Assembly (NCBI GenBank): GCA_964057225.1
Contig: OZ059894.1
Span: 22,598,476 to 22,662,475 of the forward strand
Source: Auanema rhodensis
Taxonomy: Eukaryota > Nematoda > Chromadorea > Rhabditida > Rhabditidae
Direction: 5' to 3'
Length of the DNA: 64,000 nucleotides
Shown piece after piece: positions 1 through 10,500 of this stretch. Numbering within the stretch: the first letter of the stretch is position 1; every line of letters starts with the position of its first letter. The translations under genes were made by a program, and so were the position numbers. Under the pieces are notes generated by a model. It was not told the DNA's origin, did not search any database, and was given only the letters and a program-made list of their open reading frames with translations.

Positions 1-28
1 ATTTGCGCAAGCTTAAAAATGCACCGAG

Positions 29-59
29 ATATCAACTGATATAAGTTCACACTTATATC
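29..59. repeat. Overlapping inverted repeats atatca/tgatat and gatataagt/acttatatc (example copy)
   Basis: Two perfect inverted repeats overlap. 'atatca' (29-34) pairs with 'tgatat' (37-42) around 'ac'. 'gatataagt' (38-46) pairs with 'acttatatc' (51-59) around a four-base loop 'tcac'. They share bases 38-42 and so are mutually exclusive folds. The nine-pair stem is kept in nearly all units. Units at 1405 and 3160 change only the loop (tcat). 'cacacatat' units (near 33.04, 34.80, 36.20, 37.96 and 39.01 kb) and 'gatagaagt' units in the right arm (near 41.79, 42.14, 51.27, 52.32 and 59.34 kb) each break one pair. Confidence 0.85.
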
Positions 60-170
60 CTCGATTTTCACCCTGAAGAATTAATTTTTTCGTTGAATAA
101 CATTGTCCATCGTCTTTGCCTTGAAAAAAGCAATCTAAAAACATCTACTTTTTGCTAATTTATTTTGAAA

Positions 171-182
171 TTTTTCGAAAAA
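171..182. repeat. 12-bp palindrome tttttcgaaaaa (example copy)
   Basis: A perfect 12-bp palindrome set within flanking 'aaa' and 'aaattttt', so A- and T-runs alternate around a central TCGA (a TaqI site). It is intact in units with T174. It is broken in C174 units ('aaatttctcg', common in zone III and the right arm) and in the 'aaatgtttcg' units of zone I. Short phased A-tracts of this kind usually bend DNA, which is inference. Confidence 0.7.
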
Positions 183-209
183 ATTTTTGTCAAAATGTTT
201 TTGGAAGCA

Positions 210-237
210 ATGTTGAGTGTACATGGAAACTCAACAT
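210..237. repeat. 9-bp inverted repeat atgttgagt/actcaacat (example copy)
   Basis: 'atgttgagt' (210-218) and 'actcaacat' (229-237) are perfect reverse complements separated by the ten-base spacer 'gtacatggaa'. The next outer bases are A on both sides, so the stem stops at nine pairs. The element is almost invariant across the units of both arms. Rare changes are 'gtacaagg' in the spacer near 16.37 kb and 'catgtgcactc' near 43.73 and 53.91 kb. Such a spaced dyad is the shape expected of a dimeric DNA-binding protein site or a hairpin; neither is shown. Confidence 0.85.
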
Positions 238-320
238 ACACTAATGGATCATTTTTCAAACGATCATAACTAATTTCTGTATCAAGCGTTTCTCAATGTA
301 GTATAGTGCATTCGATGCGG

Positions 321-371
321 ATTTTTAAGCTGCGTCGATCTGTGTTATCAGATTTGCGCTAGCTTAAAAAT
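321..371. repeat. Nested 51-bp dyad across the unit boundary (example copy)
   Basis: 'atttttaagct' (321-331) is the exact reverse complement of 'agcttaaaaat' (361-371). The pairing continues inward as 'gcg' (332-334) with 'cgc' (357-359), with T360 as a one-base bulge. A 3x3 internal loop (tcg/ttg) follows, then 'atctg' (338-342) with 'cagat' (349-353), closing on a six-base loop 'tgttat'. It recurs in essentially every unit in both arms. On single-stranded DNA or RNA it would fold into a hairpin of about 19 pairs. It spans the 351/1 boundary, so it is intact only in tandem copies. Whether it is functional is unknown. Confidence 0.85.
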
Positions 372-1053
372 GCACCGAGATATCAACTGATATAAGTTCA
401 CACTTATATCCTCGATTTTCACCCTGAAGAATTAATTTTTTCGTTGAATAACATTGTCCATCGTCTTTGCCTTGAAAAATGGAATCTAAAAACATCTACT
501 TTTTGCTAATTTAATTTGAAATTTTTCGAAAAAATTTTTGTCAAAATGTTTTTGGAAGCAATGTTGAGTGTACATGGAAACTCAACATACACTAATGGAT
601 CATTTTTCAAACGATCATAACTAATTTCTGTATCAACCGTTTCTTAATGTAGTATAGTGCATTCGATGCGGATTTTTAAGCTGCGTCGATCTGTGTTATC
701 AGATTTGCGCTAGCTTAAAAATGCACCGAGATATCAACTGATATAAGTTCACACTTATATCCTCGATTTTCACCCTGAAGAATTAATTTTTTCGTTGAAT
801 AACAATGTCCATCGTCTTTGCCTTGAAAAAAGCAATCTAAAAACATCTACTTTTCGCTAAATTATTTTGAAATTTTTCGAAAAAATTTTTGTCAAAATGT
901 TTTTGGAAGCAATGTTGAGTGTACATGGAAACTCAACATACACTAATGCATCATTTTTCAAACGATCATAACTAATTTTTGTATTAAGCGTTTCTCAATG
1001 TAGTATAGTGCATTCGATGCGGATTTTTAAGCTGCGTCGATCTGTGTTATCAG

Positions 1054-4000
1054 ATTTGCGCAAGCTTAAAAATGCACCGAGATATCAACTGATATAAGTT
1101 CACACTTATATCCTCGATTTTCACCCTGAAGAATTAATTTTTTCGTTGAATAACATTGTCCATCGTCTTTGCCTTGAAAAAAGCAATCTAAAAACATCTA
1201 CTTTTTGCTAATTTATTTTGAAATTTTTCGAAAAAATTTTTGTCAAAATGTTTTTGGAAGCAATGTTGAGTGTACATGGAAACTCAACATACACTAATGG
1301 ATCATTTTTCAAACGATCATAACTAATTTCTGTATCAAGCGTTTCTCAATGTAGTATAGTGCATTCGATGCGGATTTTTAAGCTGCGTCGATCTGTGTTA
1401 TCAGATTTGCGCTAGCTTAAAAATGCACCGAGATATCAACTGATATAAGTTCATACTTATATCCTCGATTTTCACCCTGAAGAATTAATTTTTTCGTTGA
1501 ATAACATTGTCCATCGTCTTTGCCTTGAAAAATGGAATCTAAAAACATCTACTTTTTGCTAATTTAATTTGAAATTTTTCGAAAAAATTTTTGTCAAAAT
1601 GTTTTTGGAAGCAATGTTGAGTGTACATGGAAACTCAACATACACTAATGCATCATTTTTCAAACGATCATAACTAATTTTTGTATTAAGCGTTTCTCAA
1701 TGTAGTATAGTGCATTCGATGCGGATTTTTAAGCTGCGTCGATCTGTGTTATCAGATTTGCGCTAGCTTAAAAATGCACCGAGATATCAACTGATATAAG
1801 TTCACACTTATATCCTCGATTTTCACCCTGAAGAATTAATTTTTTCGTTGAATAACATTGTCCATCGTCTTTGCCTTGAAAAAAGCAATCTAAAAACATC
1901 TACTTGTTGCTAATTTATTTTGAAATTTTTCGAAAAAATTTTTGTCAAAATGTTTTTGGAAGCAATGTTGAGTGTACATGGAAACTCAACATACACTAAT
2001 GGATCATTTTTCAAACGATCATAACTAATTTTTGTATTGAGCGTTTCTCAATGTAGTATAGTGCATTCGATGCGGATTTTTAAGCTGCGTCGATCTGTGT
2101 TATCAGATTTGCGCTAGCTTAAAAATGCACCGAGATATCAACTGATATAAGTTCACACTTATATCCTCGATTTTCACCCTGAAGAATTAATTTTTTCGTT
2201 GAATAACATTGTCCATCGTCTTTGCCTTGAAAAAAGCAATCTAAAAACATCTACTTGTTGCTAATTTATTTTGAAATTTTTCGAAAAAATTTTTGTCAAA
2301 ATGTTTTTGGAAGCAATGTTGAGTGTACATGGAAACTCAACATACACTAATGGATCATTTTTCAAACGATCATAACTAATTTTTGTATTGAGCGTTTCTC
2401 AATGTAGTATAGTGCATTCGATGCGGATTTTTAAGCTGCGTCGATCTGTGTTATCAGATTTGCGCTAGCTTAAAAATGCACCGAGATATCAACTGATATA
2501 AGTTCACACTTATATCCTCGATTTTCACCCTGAAGAATTAATTTTTTCGTTGAATAACATTGTCCATCGTCTTTGCCTTAAAAAAAGGAATCTAAAAACA
2601 TCTACTTTTTGCTAATTTATTTTGAAATTTTTCGAAAAAATTTTTGTCAAAATGTTTTTGGAAGCAATGTTGAGTGTACATGGAAACTCAACATACACTA
2701 ATGCATCATTTTTCAAACGATCATAACTAATTTTTGTATTAAGCGTTTCTCAATGTAGTATAGTGCATTCGATGCGGATTTTTAAGCTGCGTCGATCTGT
2801 GTTATCAGATTTGCGCAAGCTTAAAAATGCACCGAGATATCAACTGATATAAGTTCACACTTATATCCTCGATTTTCACCCTGAAGAATTAATTTTTTCG
2901 TTGAATAACATTGTCCATCGTCTTTGCCTTGAAAAAAGCAATCTAAAAACATCTACTTTTTGCTAATTTATTTTGAAATTTTTCGAAAAAATTTTTGTCA
3001 AAATGTTTTTGGAAGCAATGTTGAGTGTACATGGAAACTCAACATACACTAATGGATCATTTTTCAAACGATCATAACTAATTTCTGTATCAAGCGTTTC
3101 TCAATGTAGTATAGTGCATTCGATGCGGATTTTTAAGCTGCGTCGATCTGTGTTATCAGATTTGCGCTAGCTTAAAAATGCACCGAGATATCAACTGATA
3201 TAAGTTCATACTTATATCCTCGATTTTCACCCTGAAGAATTAATTTTTTCGTTGAATAACATTGTCCATCGTCTTTGCCTTGAAAAATGGAATCTAAAAA
3301 CATCTACTTTTTGCTAATTTAATTTGAAATTTTTCGAAAAAATTTTTGTCAAAATGTTTTTGGAAGCAATGTTGAGTGTACATGGAAACTCAACATACAC
3401 TAATGCATCATTTTTCAAACGATCATAACTAATTTTTGTATTAAGCGTTTCTCAATGTAGTATAGTGCATTCGATGCGGATTTTTAAGCTGCGTCGATCT
3501 GTGTTATCAGATTTGCGCTAGCTTAAAAATGCACCGAGATATCAACTGATATAAGTTCACACTTATATCCTCGATTTTCACCCTGAAGAATTAATTTTTT
3601 CGTTGAATAACATTGTCCATCGTCTTTGCCTTGAAAAAAGCAATCTAAAAACATCTACTTGTTGCTAATTTATTTTGAAATTTTTCGAAAAAATTTTTGT
3701 CAAAATGTTTTTGGAAGCAATGTTGAGTGTACATGGAAACTCAACATACACTAATGGATCATTTTTCAAACGATCATAACTAATTTTTGTATTGAGCGTT
3801 TCTCAATGTAGTATAGTGCATTCGATGCGGATTTTTAAGCTGCGTCGATCTGTGTTATCAGATTTGCGCTAGCTTAAAAATGCACCGAGATATCAACTGA
3901 TATAAGTTCACACTTATATCCTCGATTTTCACCCTGAAGAATTAATTTTTTCGTTGAATAACATTGTCCATCGTCTTTGCCTTGAAAAAAGCAATCTAAA

Positions 4001-4563
4001 AACATCTACTTGTTGCTAATTTATTTTGAAATTTTTCGAAAAAATTTTTGTCAAAATGTTTTTGGAAGCAATGTTGAGTGTACATGGAAACTCAACATAC
4101 ACTAATGGATCATTTTTCAAACGATCATAACTAATTTTTGTATTGAGCGTTTCTCAATGTAGTATAGTGCATTCGATGCGGATTTTTAAGCTGCGTCGAT
4201 CTGTGTTATCAGATTTGCGCTAGCTTAAAAATGCACCGAGATATCAACTGATATAAGTTCACACTTATATCCTCGATTTTCACCCTGAAGAATTAATTTT
4301 TTCGTTGAATAACATTGTCCATCGTCTTTGCCTTAAAAAAAGGAATCTAAAAACATCTACTTTTTGCTAATTTATTTTGAAATTTTTCGAAAAAATTTTT
4401 GTCAAAATGTTTTTGGAAGCAATGTTGAGTGTACATGGAAACTCAACATACACTAATGCATCATTTTTCAAACGATCATAACTAATTTTTGTATTAAGCG
4501 TTTCTCAATGTAGTATAGTGCATTCGATGCGGATTTGTAAGCTGCGTCGATCTGTGTTATCAG
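1054..4563 (+). repeat. Tandem pair of 5-unit blocks (2 x 1,755 bp)
   Basis: The five units 1054-2808 are repeated as 2809-4563 in the same order of variants: a HindIII-type unit (gcgcaagc), a 'ttcatac' plus 'aatggaatc' unit, two 'cttgttgc' units, and a 'gccttaaaaaaagg' unit. The clearest difference I saw is T325 in the last unit of the first block against G325 ('atttgtaag') in the second. This indicates a recent duplication of a whole five-unit segment. Confidence 0.85.
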
Positions 4564-7500
4564 ATTTGCGCTAGCTTAAAAATGCACCGAGATATCAACT
4601 GATATAAGTTCACACTTATATCCTCGATTTTCACCCTGAAGAATTAATTTTTTCGTTGAATAACATTGTCCATCGTCTTTGCCTTGAAAAAAGGAATTTA
4701 AAAACATCTACTTTTTGCTAAATTATTTTGAAATTTTTCGAAAAAATTTTTGTCAAAATGTTTTTGGAAGCAATGTTGAGTGTACATGGAAACTCAACAT
4801 ACACTAATGCATCATTTTTCAAACGATCATAACTAATTTTTGTATTAAGCGTTTCTCAATGTAGTATAGTGCATTCGATGCGGATTTTTAAGCTGCGTCG
4901 ATCTGTGTTATCAGATTTGCGCTAGCTTAAAAATGCACCGAGATATCAACTGATATAAGTTCACACTTATATCCTCGATTTTCACCCTGAAGAATTAATT
5001 TTTTCGTTGAATAACATTGTCCATCGTCTTTGCCTTGAAAAAAGCAATCTAAAAACATCTACTTTTTGCTAATTTATTTTGAAATTTTTCGAAAAAATTT
5101 TTGTCAAAATGTTTTTGGAAGCAATGTTGAGTGTACATGGAAACTCAACATACACCAATGCATCATTTTTCAAACGATCATAACTAATTTTTGTATTAAG
5201 CGTTTCTCAATGTAGTATAGTGCATTCGATGCGGATTTTTAAGCTGCGTCGATCTGTGTTATCAGATTTGCGCTAGCTTAAAAATGCACCGAGATATCAA
5301 CTGATATAAGTTCACACTTATATCCTCGATTTTCACCCTGAAGAATTAATTTTTTCGTTGAATAACATTGTCCATCGTCTTTGCCTTAAAAAAAGGAATC
5401 TAAAAACATCTACTTTTTGCTAATTTATTTTGAAATTTTTCGAAAAAATTTTTGTCAAAATGTTTTTGGAAGCAATGTTGAGTGTACATGGAAACTCAAC
5501 ATACACTAATGCATCATTTTTCAAACGATCATAACTAATTTTTGTATTAAGCGTTTCTCAATGTAGTATAGTGCATTCGATGCGGATTTGTAAGCTGCGT
5601 CGATCTGTGTTATCAGATTTGCGCTAGCTTAAAAATGCACCGAGATATCAACTGATATAAGTTCACACTTATATCCTCGATTTTCACCCTGAAGAATTAA
5701 TTTTTTCGTTGAATAACATTGTCCATCGTCTTTGCCTTAAAAAAAGGAATCTAAAAACATCTACTTTTTGCTAATTTATTTTGAAATTTTTCGAAAAAAT
5801 TTTTGTCAAAATGTTTTTGGAAGCAATGTTGAGTGTACATGGAAACTCAACATACACTAATGCATCATTTTTCAAACGATCATAACTAATTTTTGTATTA
5901 AGCGTTTCTCAATGTAGTATAGTGCATTCGATGCGGATTTGTAAGCTGCGTCGATCTGTGTTATCAGATTTGCGCTAGCTTAAAAATGCACCGAGATATC
6001 AACTGATATAAGTTCACACTTATATCCTCGATTTTCACCCTGAAGAATTAATTTTTTCGTTGAATAACATTGTCCATCGTCTTTGCCTTGAAAAAAGGAA
6101 TTTAAAAACATCTACTTTTTGCTAAATTATTTTGAAATTTTTCGAAAAAATTTTTGTCAAAATGTTTTTGGAAGCAATGTTGAGTGTACATGGAAACTCA
6201 ACATACACTAATGCATCATTTTTCAAACGATCATAACTAATTTTTGTATTAAGCGTTTCTCAATGTAGTATAGTGCATTCGATGCGGATTTTTAAGCTGC
6301 GTCGATCTGTGTTATCAGATTTGCGCTAGCTTAAAAATGCACCGAGATAGCAACTGATATAAGTTCACACTTATATCCTCGATTTTCACCCTGAAGAATT
6401 AATTTTTTCGTTGAATAACATTGTCCATCGTCTTTGCCTTGAAAAAAGGAATCTAAAAACATCTGTTTTTTGCTAATTTATTTTGAAATGTTTCGAAAAA
6501 ATTTTTGTCAAAATGTTTTTGGAAGCAATGTTGAGTGTACATGGAAACTCAACATACACTAATGGATCATTTTTCAAACGATCATAACTAATTTTTGTAT
6601 TGAGCGTTTCTCAATGTAGTATAGTGCATTCGATGCGGATTTTTAAGCTGCGTCGATCTGTGTTATCAGATTTGCGCTAGCTTAAAAATGCACCGAGATA
6701 TCAACTGATATAAGTTCACACTTATATCCTCGATTTTCACCCTGAAGAATTAATTTTTTCGTTGAATAACATTGTCCATCGTCTTTGCCTTAAAAAAAGG
6801 AATCTAAAAACATCTACTTTTTGCTAATTTATTTTGAAATTTTTCGAAAAAATTTTTGTCAAAATGTTTTTGGAAGCAATGTTGAGTGTACATGGAAACT
6901 CAACATACACTAATGCATCATTTTTCAAACGATCATAACTAATTTTTGTATTAAGCGTTTCTCAATGTAGTATAGTGCATTCGATGCGGATTTGTAAGCT
7001 GCGTCGATCTGTGTTATCAGATTTGCGCTAGCTTAAAAATGCACCGAGATATCAACTGATATAAGTTCACACTTATATCCTCGATTTTCACCCTGAAGAA
7101 TTAATTTTTTCGTTGAATAACATTGTCCATCGTCTTTGCCTTGAAAAAAGGAATCTAAAAACATCTGTTTTTTGCTAATTTATTTTGAAATGTTTCGAAA
7201 AAATTTTTGTCAAAATGTTTTTGGAAGCAATGTTGAGTGTACATGGAAACTCAACATACACTAATGGATCATTTTTCAAACGATCATAACTAATTTTTGT
7301 ATTGAGCGTTTCTCAATGTAGTATAGTGCATTCGATGCGGATTTTTAAGCTGCGTCGATCTGTGTTATCAGATTTGCGCTAGCTTAAAAATGCACCGAGA
7401 TATCAACTGATATAAGTTCACACTTATATCCTCGATTTTCACCCTGAAGAATTAATTTTTTCGTTGAATAACATTGTCCATCGTCTTTGCCTTGAAAAAA

Positions 7501-10500
7501 GGAATCTAAAAACATCTGTTTTTTGCTAATTTATTTTGAAATGTTTCGAAAAAATTTTTGTCAAAATGTTTTTGGAAGCAATGTTGAGTGTACATGGAAA
7601 CTCAACATACACTAATGGATCATTTTTCAAACGATCATAACTAATTTTTGTATTGAGCGTTTCTCAATGTAGTATAGTGCATTCGATGCGGATTTTTAAG
7701 CTGCGTCGATCTGTGTTATCAGATTTGCGCTAGCTTAAAAATGCACCGAGATATCAACTGATATAAGTTCACACTTATATCCTCGATTTTCACCCTGAAG
7801 AATTAATTTTTTCGTTGAATAACATTGTCCATCGTCTTTGCCTTAAAAAAAGGAATCTAAAAACATCTACTTTTTGCTAATTTATTTTGAAATTTTTCGA
7901 AAAAATTTTTGTCAAAATGTTTTTGGAAGCAATGTTGAGTGTACATGGAAACTCAACATACACTAATGCATCATTTTTCAAACGATCATAACTAATTTTT
8001 GTATTAAGCGTTTCTCAATGTAGTATAGTGCATTCGATGCGGATTTGTAAGCTGCGTCGATCTGTGTTATCAGATTTGCGCTAGCTTAAAAATGCACCGA
8101 GATATCAACTGATATAAGTTCACACTTATATCCTCGATTTTCACCCTGAAGAATTAATTTTTTCGTTGAATAACATTGTCCATCGTCTTTGCCTTGAAAA
8201 AAGGAATCTAAAAACATCTGTTTTTTGCTAATTTATTTTGAAATGTTTCGAAAAAATTTTTGTCAAAATGTTTTTGGAAGCAATGTTGAGTGTACATGGA
8301 AACTCAACATACACTAATGGATCATTTTTCAAACGATCATAACTAATTTTTGTATTGAGCGTTTCTCAATGTAGTATAGTGCATTCGATGCGGATTTTTA
8401 AGCTGCGTCGATCTGTGTTATCAGATTTGCGCTAGCTTAAAAATGCACCGAGATATCAACTGATATAAGTTCACACTTATATCCTCGATTTTCACCCTGA
8501 AGAATTAATTTTTTCGTTGAATAACATTGTCCATCGTCTTTGCCTTGAAAAAAGGAATCTAAAAACATCTGTTTTTTGCTAATTTATTTTGAAATGTTTC
8601 GAAAAAATTTTTGTCAAAATGTTTTTGGAAGCAATGTTGAGTGTACATGGAAACTCAACATACACTAATGGATCATTTTTCAAACGATCATAACTAATTT
8701 TTGTATTGAGCGTTTCTCAATGTAGTATAGTGCATTCGATGCGGATTTTTAAGCTGCGTCGATCTGTGTTATCAGATTTGCGCTAGCTTAAAAATGCACC
8801 GAGATATCAACTGATATAAGTTCACACTTATATCCTCGATTTTCACCCTGAAGAATTAATTTTTTCGTTGAATAACATTGTCCATCGTCTTTGCCTTAAA
8901 AAAAGGAATCTAAAAACATCTACTTTTTGCTAATTTATTTTGAAATTTTTCGAAAAAATTTTTGTCAAAATGTTTTTGGAAGCAATGTTGAGTGTACATG
9001 GAAACTCAACATACACTAATGCATCATTTTTCAAACGATCATAACTAATTTTTGTATTAAGCGTTTCTCAATGTAGTATAGTGCATTCGATGCGGATTTT
9101 TAAGCTGCGTCGATCTGTGTTATCAGATTTGCGCTAGCTTAAAAATGCACCGAGATAGCAACTGATATAAGTTCACACTTATATCCTCGATTTTCACCCT
9201 GAAGAATTAATTTTTTCGTTGAATAACATTGTCCATCGTCTTTGCCTTGAAAAAAGGAATCTAAAAACATCTGTTTTTTGCTAATTTATTTTGAAATGTT
9301 TCGAAAAAATTTTTGTCAAAATGTTTTTGGAAGCAATGTTGAGTGTACATGGAAACTCAACATACACTAATGGATCATTTTTCAAACGATCATAACTAAT
9401 TTTTGTATTAAGCGTTTCTCAATGTAGTATAGTGCATTCGATGCGGATTTTTAAGCTGCGTCGATCTGTGTTATCAGATTTGCGCTAGCTTAAAAATGCA
9501 CCGAGATATCAACTGATATAAGTTCACACTTATATCCTCGATTTTCACCCTGAAGAATTAATTTTTTCGTTGAATAACATTGTCCATCGTCTTTGCCTTG
9601 AAAAAAGCAATCTAAAAACATCTACTTTTTGCTAATTTATTTTGAAATTTTTCGAAAAAATTTTTGTCAAAATGTTTTTGGAAGCAATGTTGAGTGTACA
9701 TGGAAACTCAACATACACTAATGCATCATTTTTCAAACGATCATAACTAATTTTTGTATTAAGCGTTTCTCAATGTAGTATAGTGCATTCGATGCGGATT
9801 TTTAAGCTGCGTCGATCTGTGTTATCAGATTTGCGCTAGCTTAAAAATGCACCGAGATATCAACTGATATAAGTTCACACTTATATCCTCGATTTTCACC
9901 CTGAAGAATTAATTTTTTCGTTGAATAACATTGTCCATCGTCTTTGCCTTAAAAAAAGGAATCTAAAAACATCTACTTTTTGCTAATTTATTTTGAAATT
10001 TTTCGAAAAAATTTTTGTCAAAATGTTTTTGGAAGCAATGTTGAGTGTACATGGAAACTCAACATACACTAATGCATCATTTTTCAAACGATCATAACTA
10101 ATTTTTGTATTAAGCGTTTCTCAATGTAGTATAGTGCATTCGATGCGGATTTTTAAGCTGCGTCGATCTGTGTTATCAGATTTGCGCTAGCTTAAAAATG
10201 CACCGAGATAGCAACTGATATAAGTTCACACTTATATCCTCGATTTTCACCCTGAAGAATTAATTTTTTCGTTGAATAACATTGTCCATCGTCTTTGCCT
10301 TGAAAAAAGGAATCTAAAAACATCTGTTTTTTGCTAATTTATTTTGAAATGTTTCGAAAAAATTTTTGTCAAAATGTTTTTGGAAGCAATGTTGAGTGTA
10401 CATGGAAACTCAACATACACTAATGGATCATTTTTCAAACGATCATAACTAATTTTTGTATTGAGCGTTTCTCAATGTAGTATAGTGCATTCGATGCGGA

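Larger units (their letters stand above)
1..351 (+). repeat. Reference unit (monomer 1) of the satellite
   Basis: Used here as the coordinate frame for all unit positions. It holds 59 C and 53 G in 351 bp and 12 CpG sites. Landmarks in order are: boundary box 'gcgc' (5-8), 'agcttaaaaat' (10-20), the dyads at 29-42 and 38-59, 'ttcgttgaataacattg' (from about 90), the variable 'gaaaaaagcaatc' (123-135), the T/A-rich 'tttttcgaaaaa' palindrome (171-182), the dyad at 210-237, 'cgatcataactaa' (261-273), 'gcattcgatgcgg' and 'atttttaagct' (321-331). Position 9 is A here, giving a HindIII site (AAGCTT) shared by the units at 1054 and 2809; nearly all other units have T9 and an NheI site (GCTAGC). Confidence 0.95.

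Noticed and set aside
89-106. CENP-B-box-like motif 'tttcgttgaataacatt'
   Set aside because: It fits the first half (TTCG, then the A after four bases) but not the CGGG half, so only five of the nine essential bases match. A one-sided match in A+T-rich DNA is weak.
71-135. Possible hammerhead ribozyme core ('ctgaaga', fitting CUGANGA), as found in some animal satellites
   Set aside because: No stem II followed by GAAA can be drawn after it. The next GAAA (about 123) is not flanked by bases complementary to those after the core, and a cleavage triplet with flanking stems is missing.
1-351. 351 bp as a dimer of a roughly 175-bp ancestral unit
   Set aside because: Comparing the two halves by eye gives only scattered A/T-run similarity, with no collinear match strong enough to claim an internal half-unit repeat.
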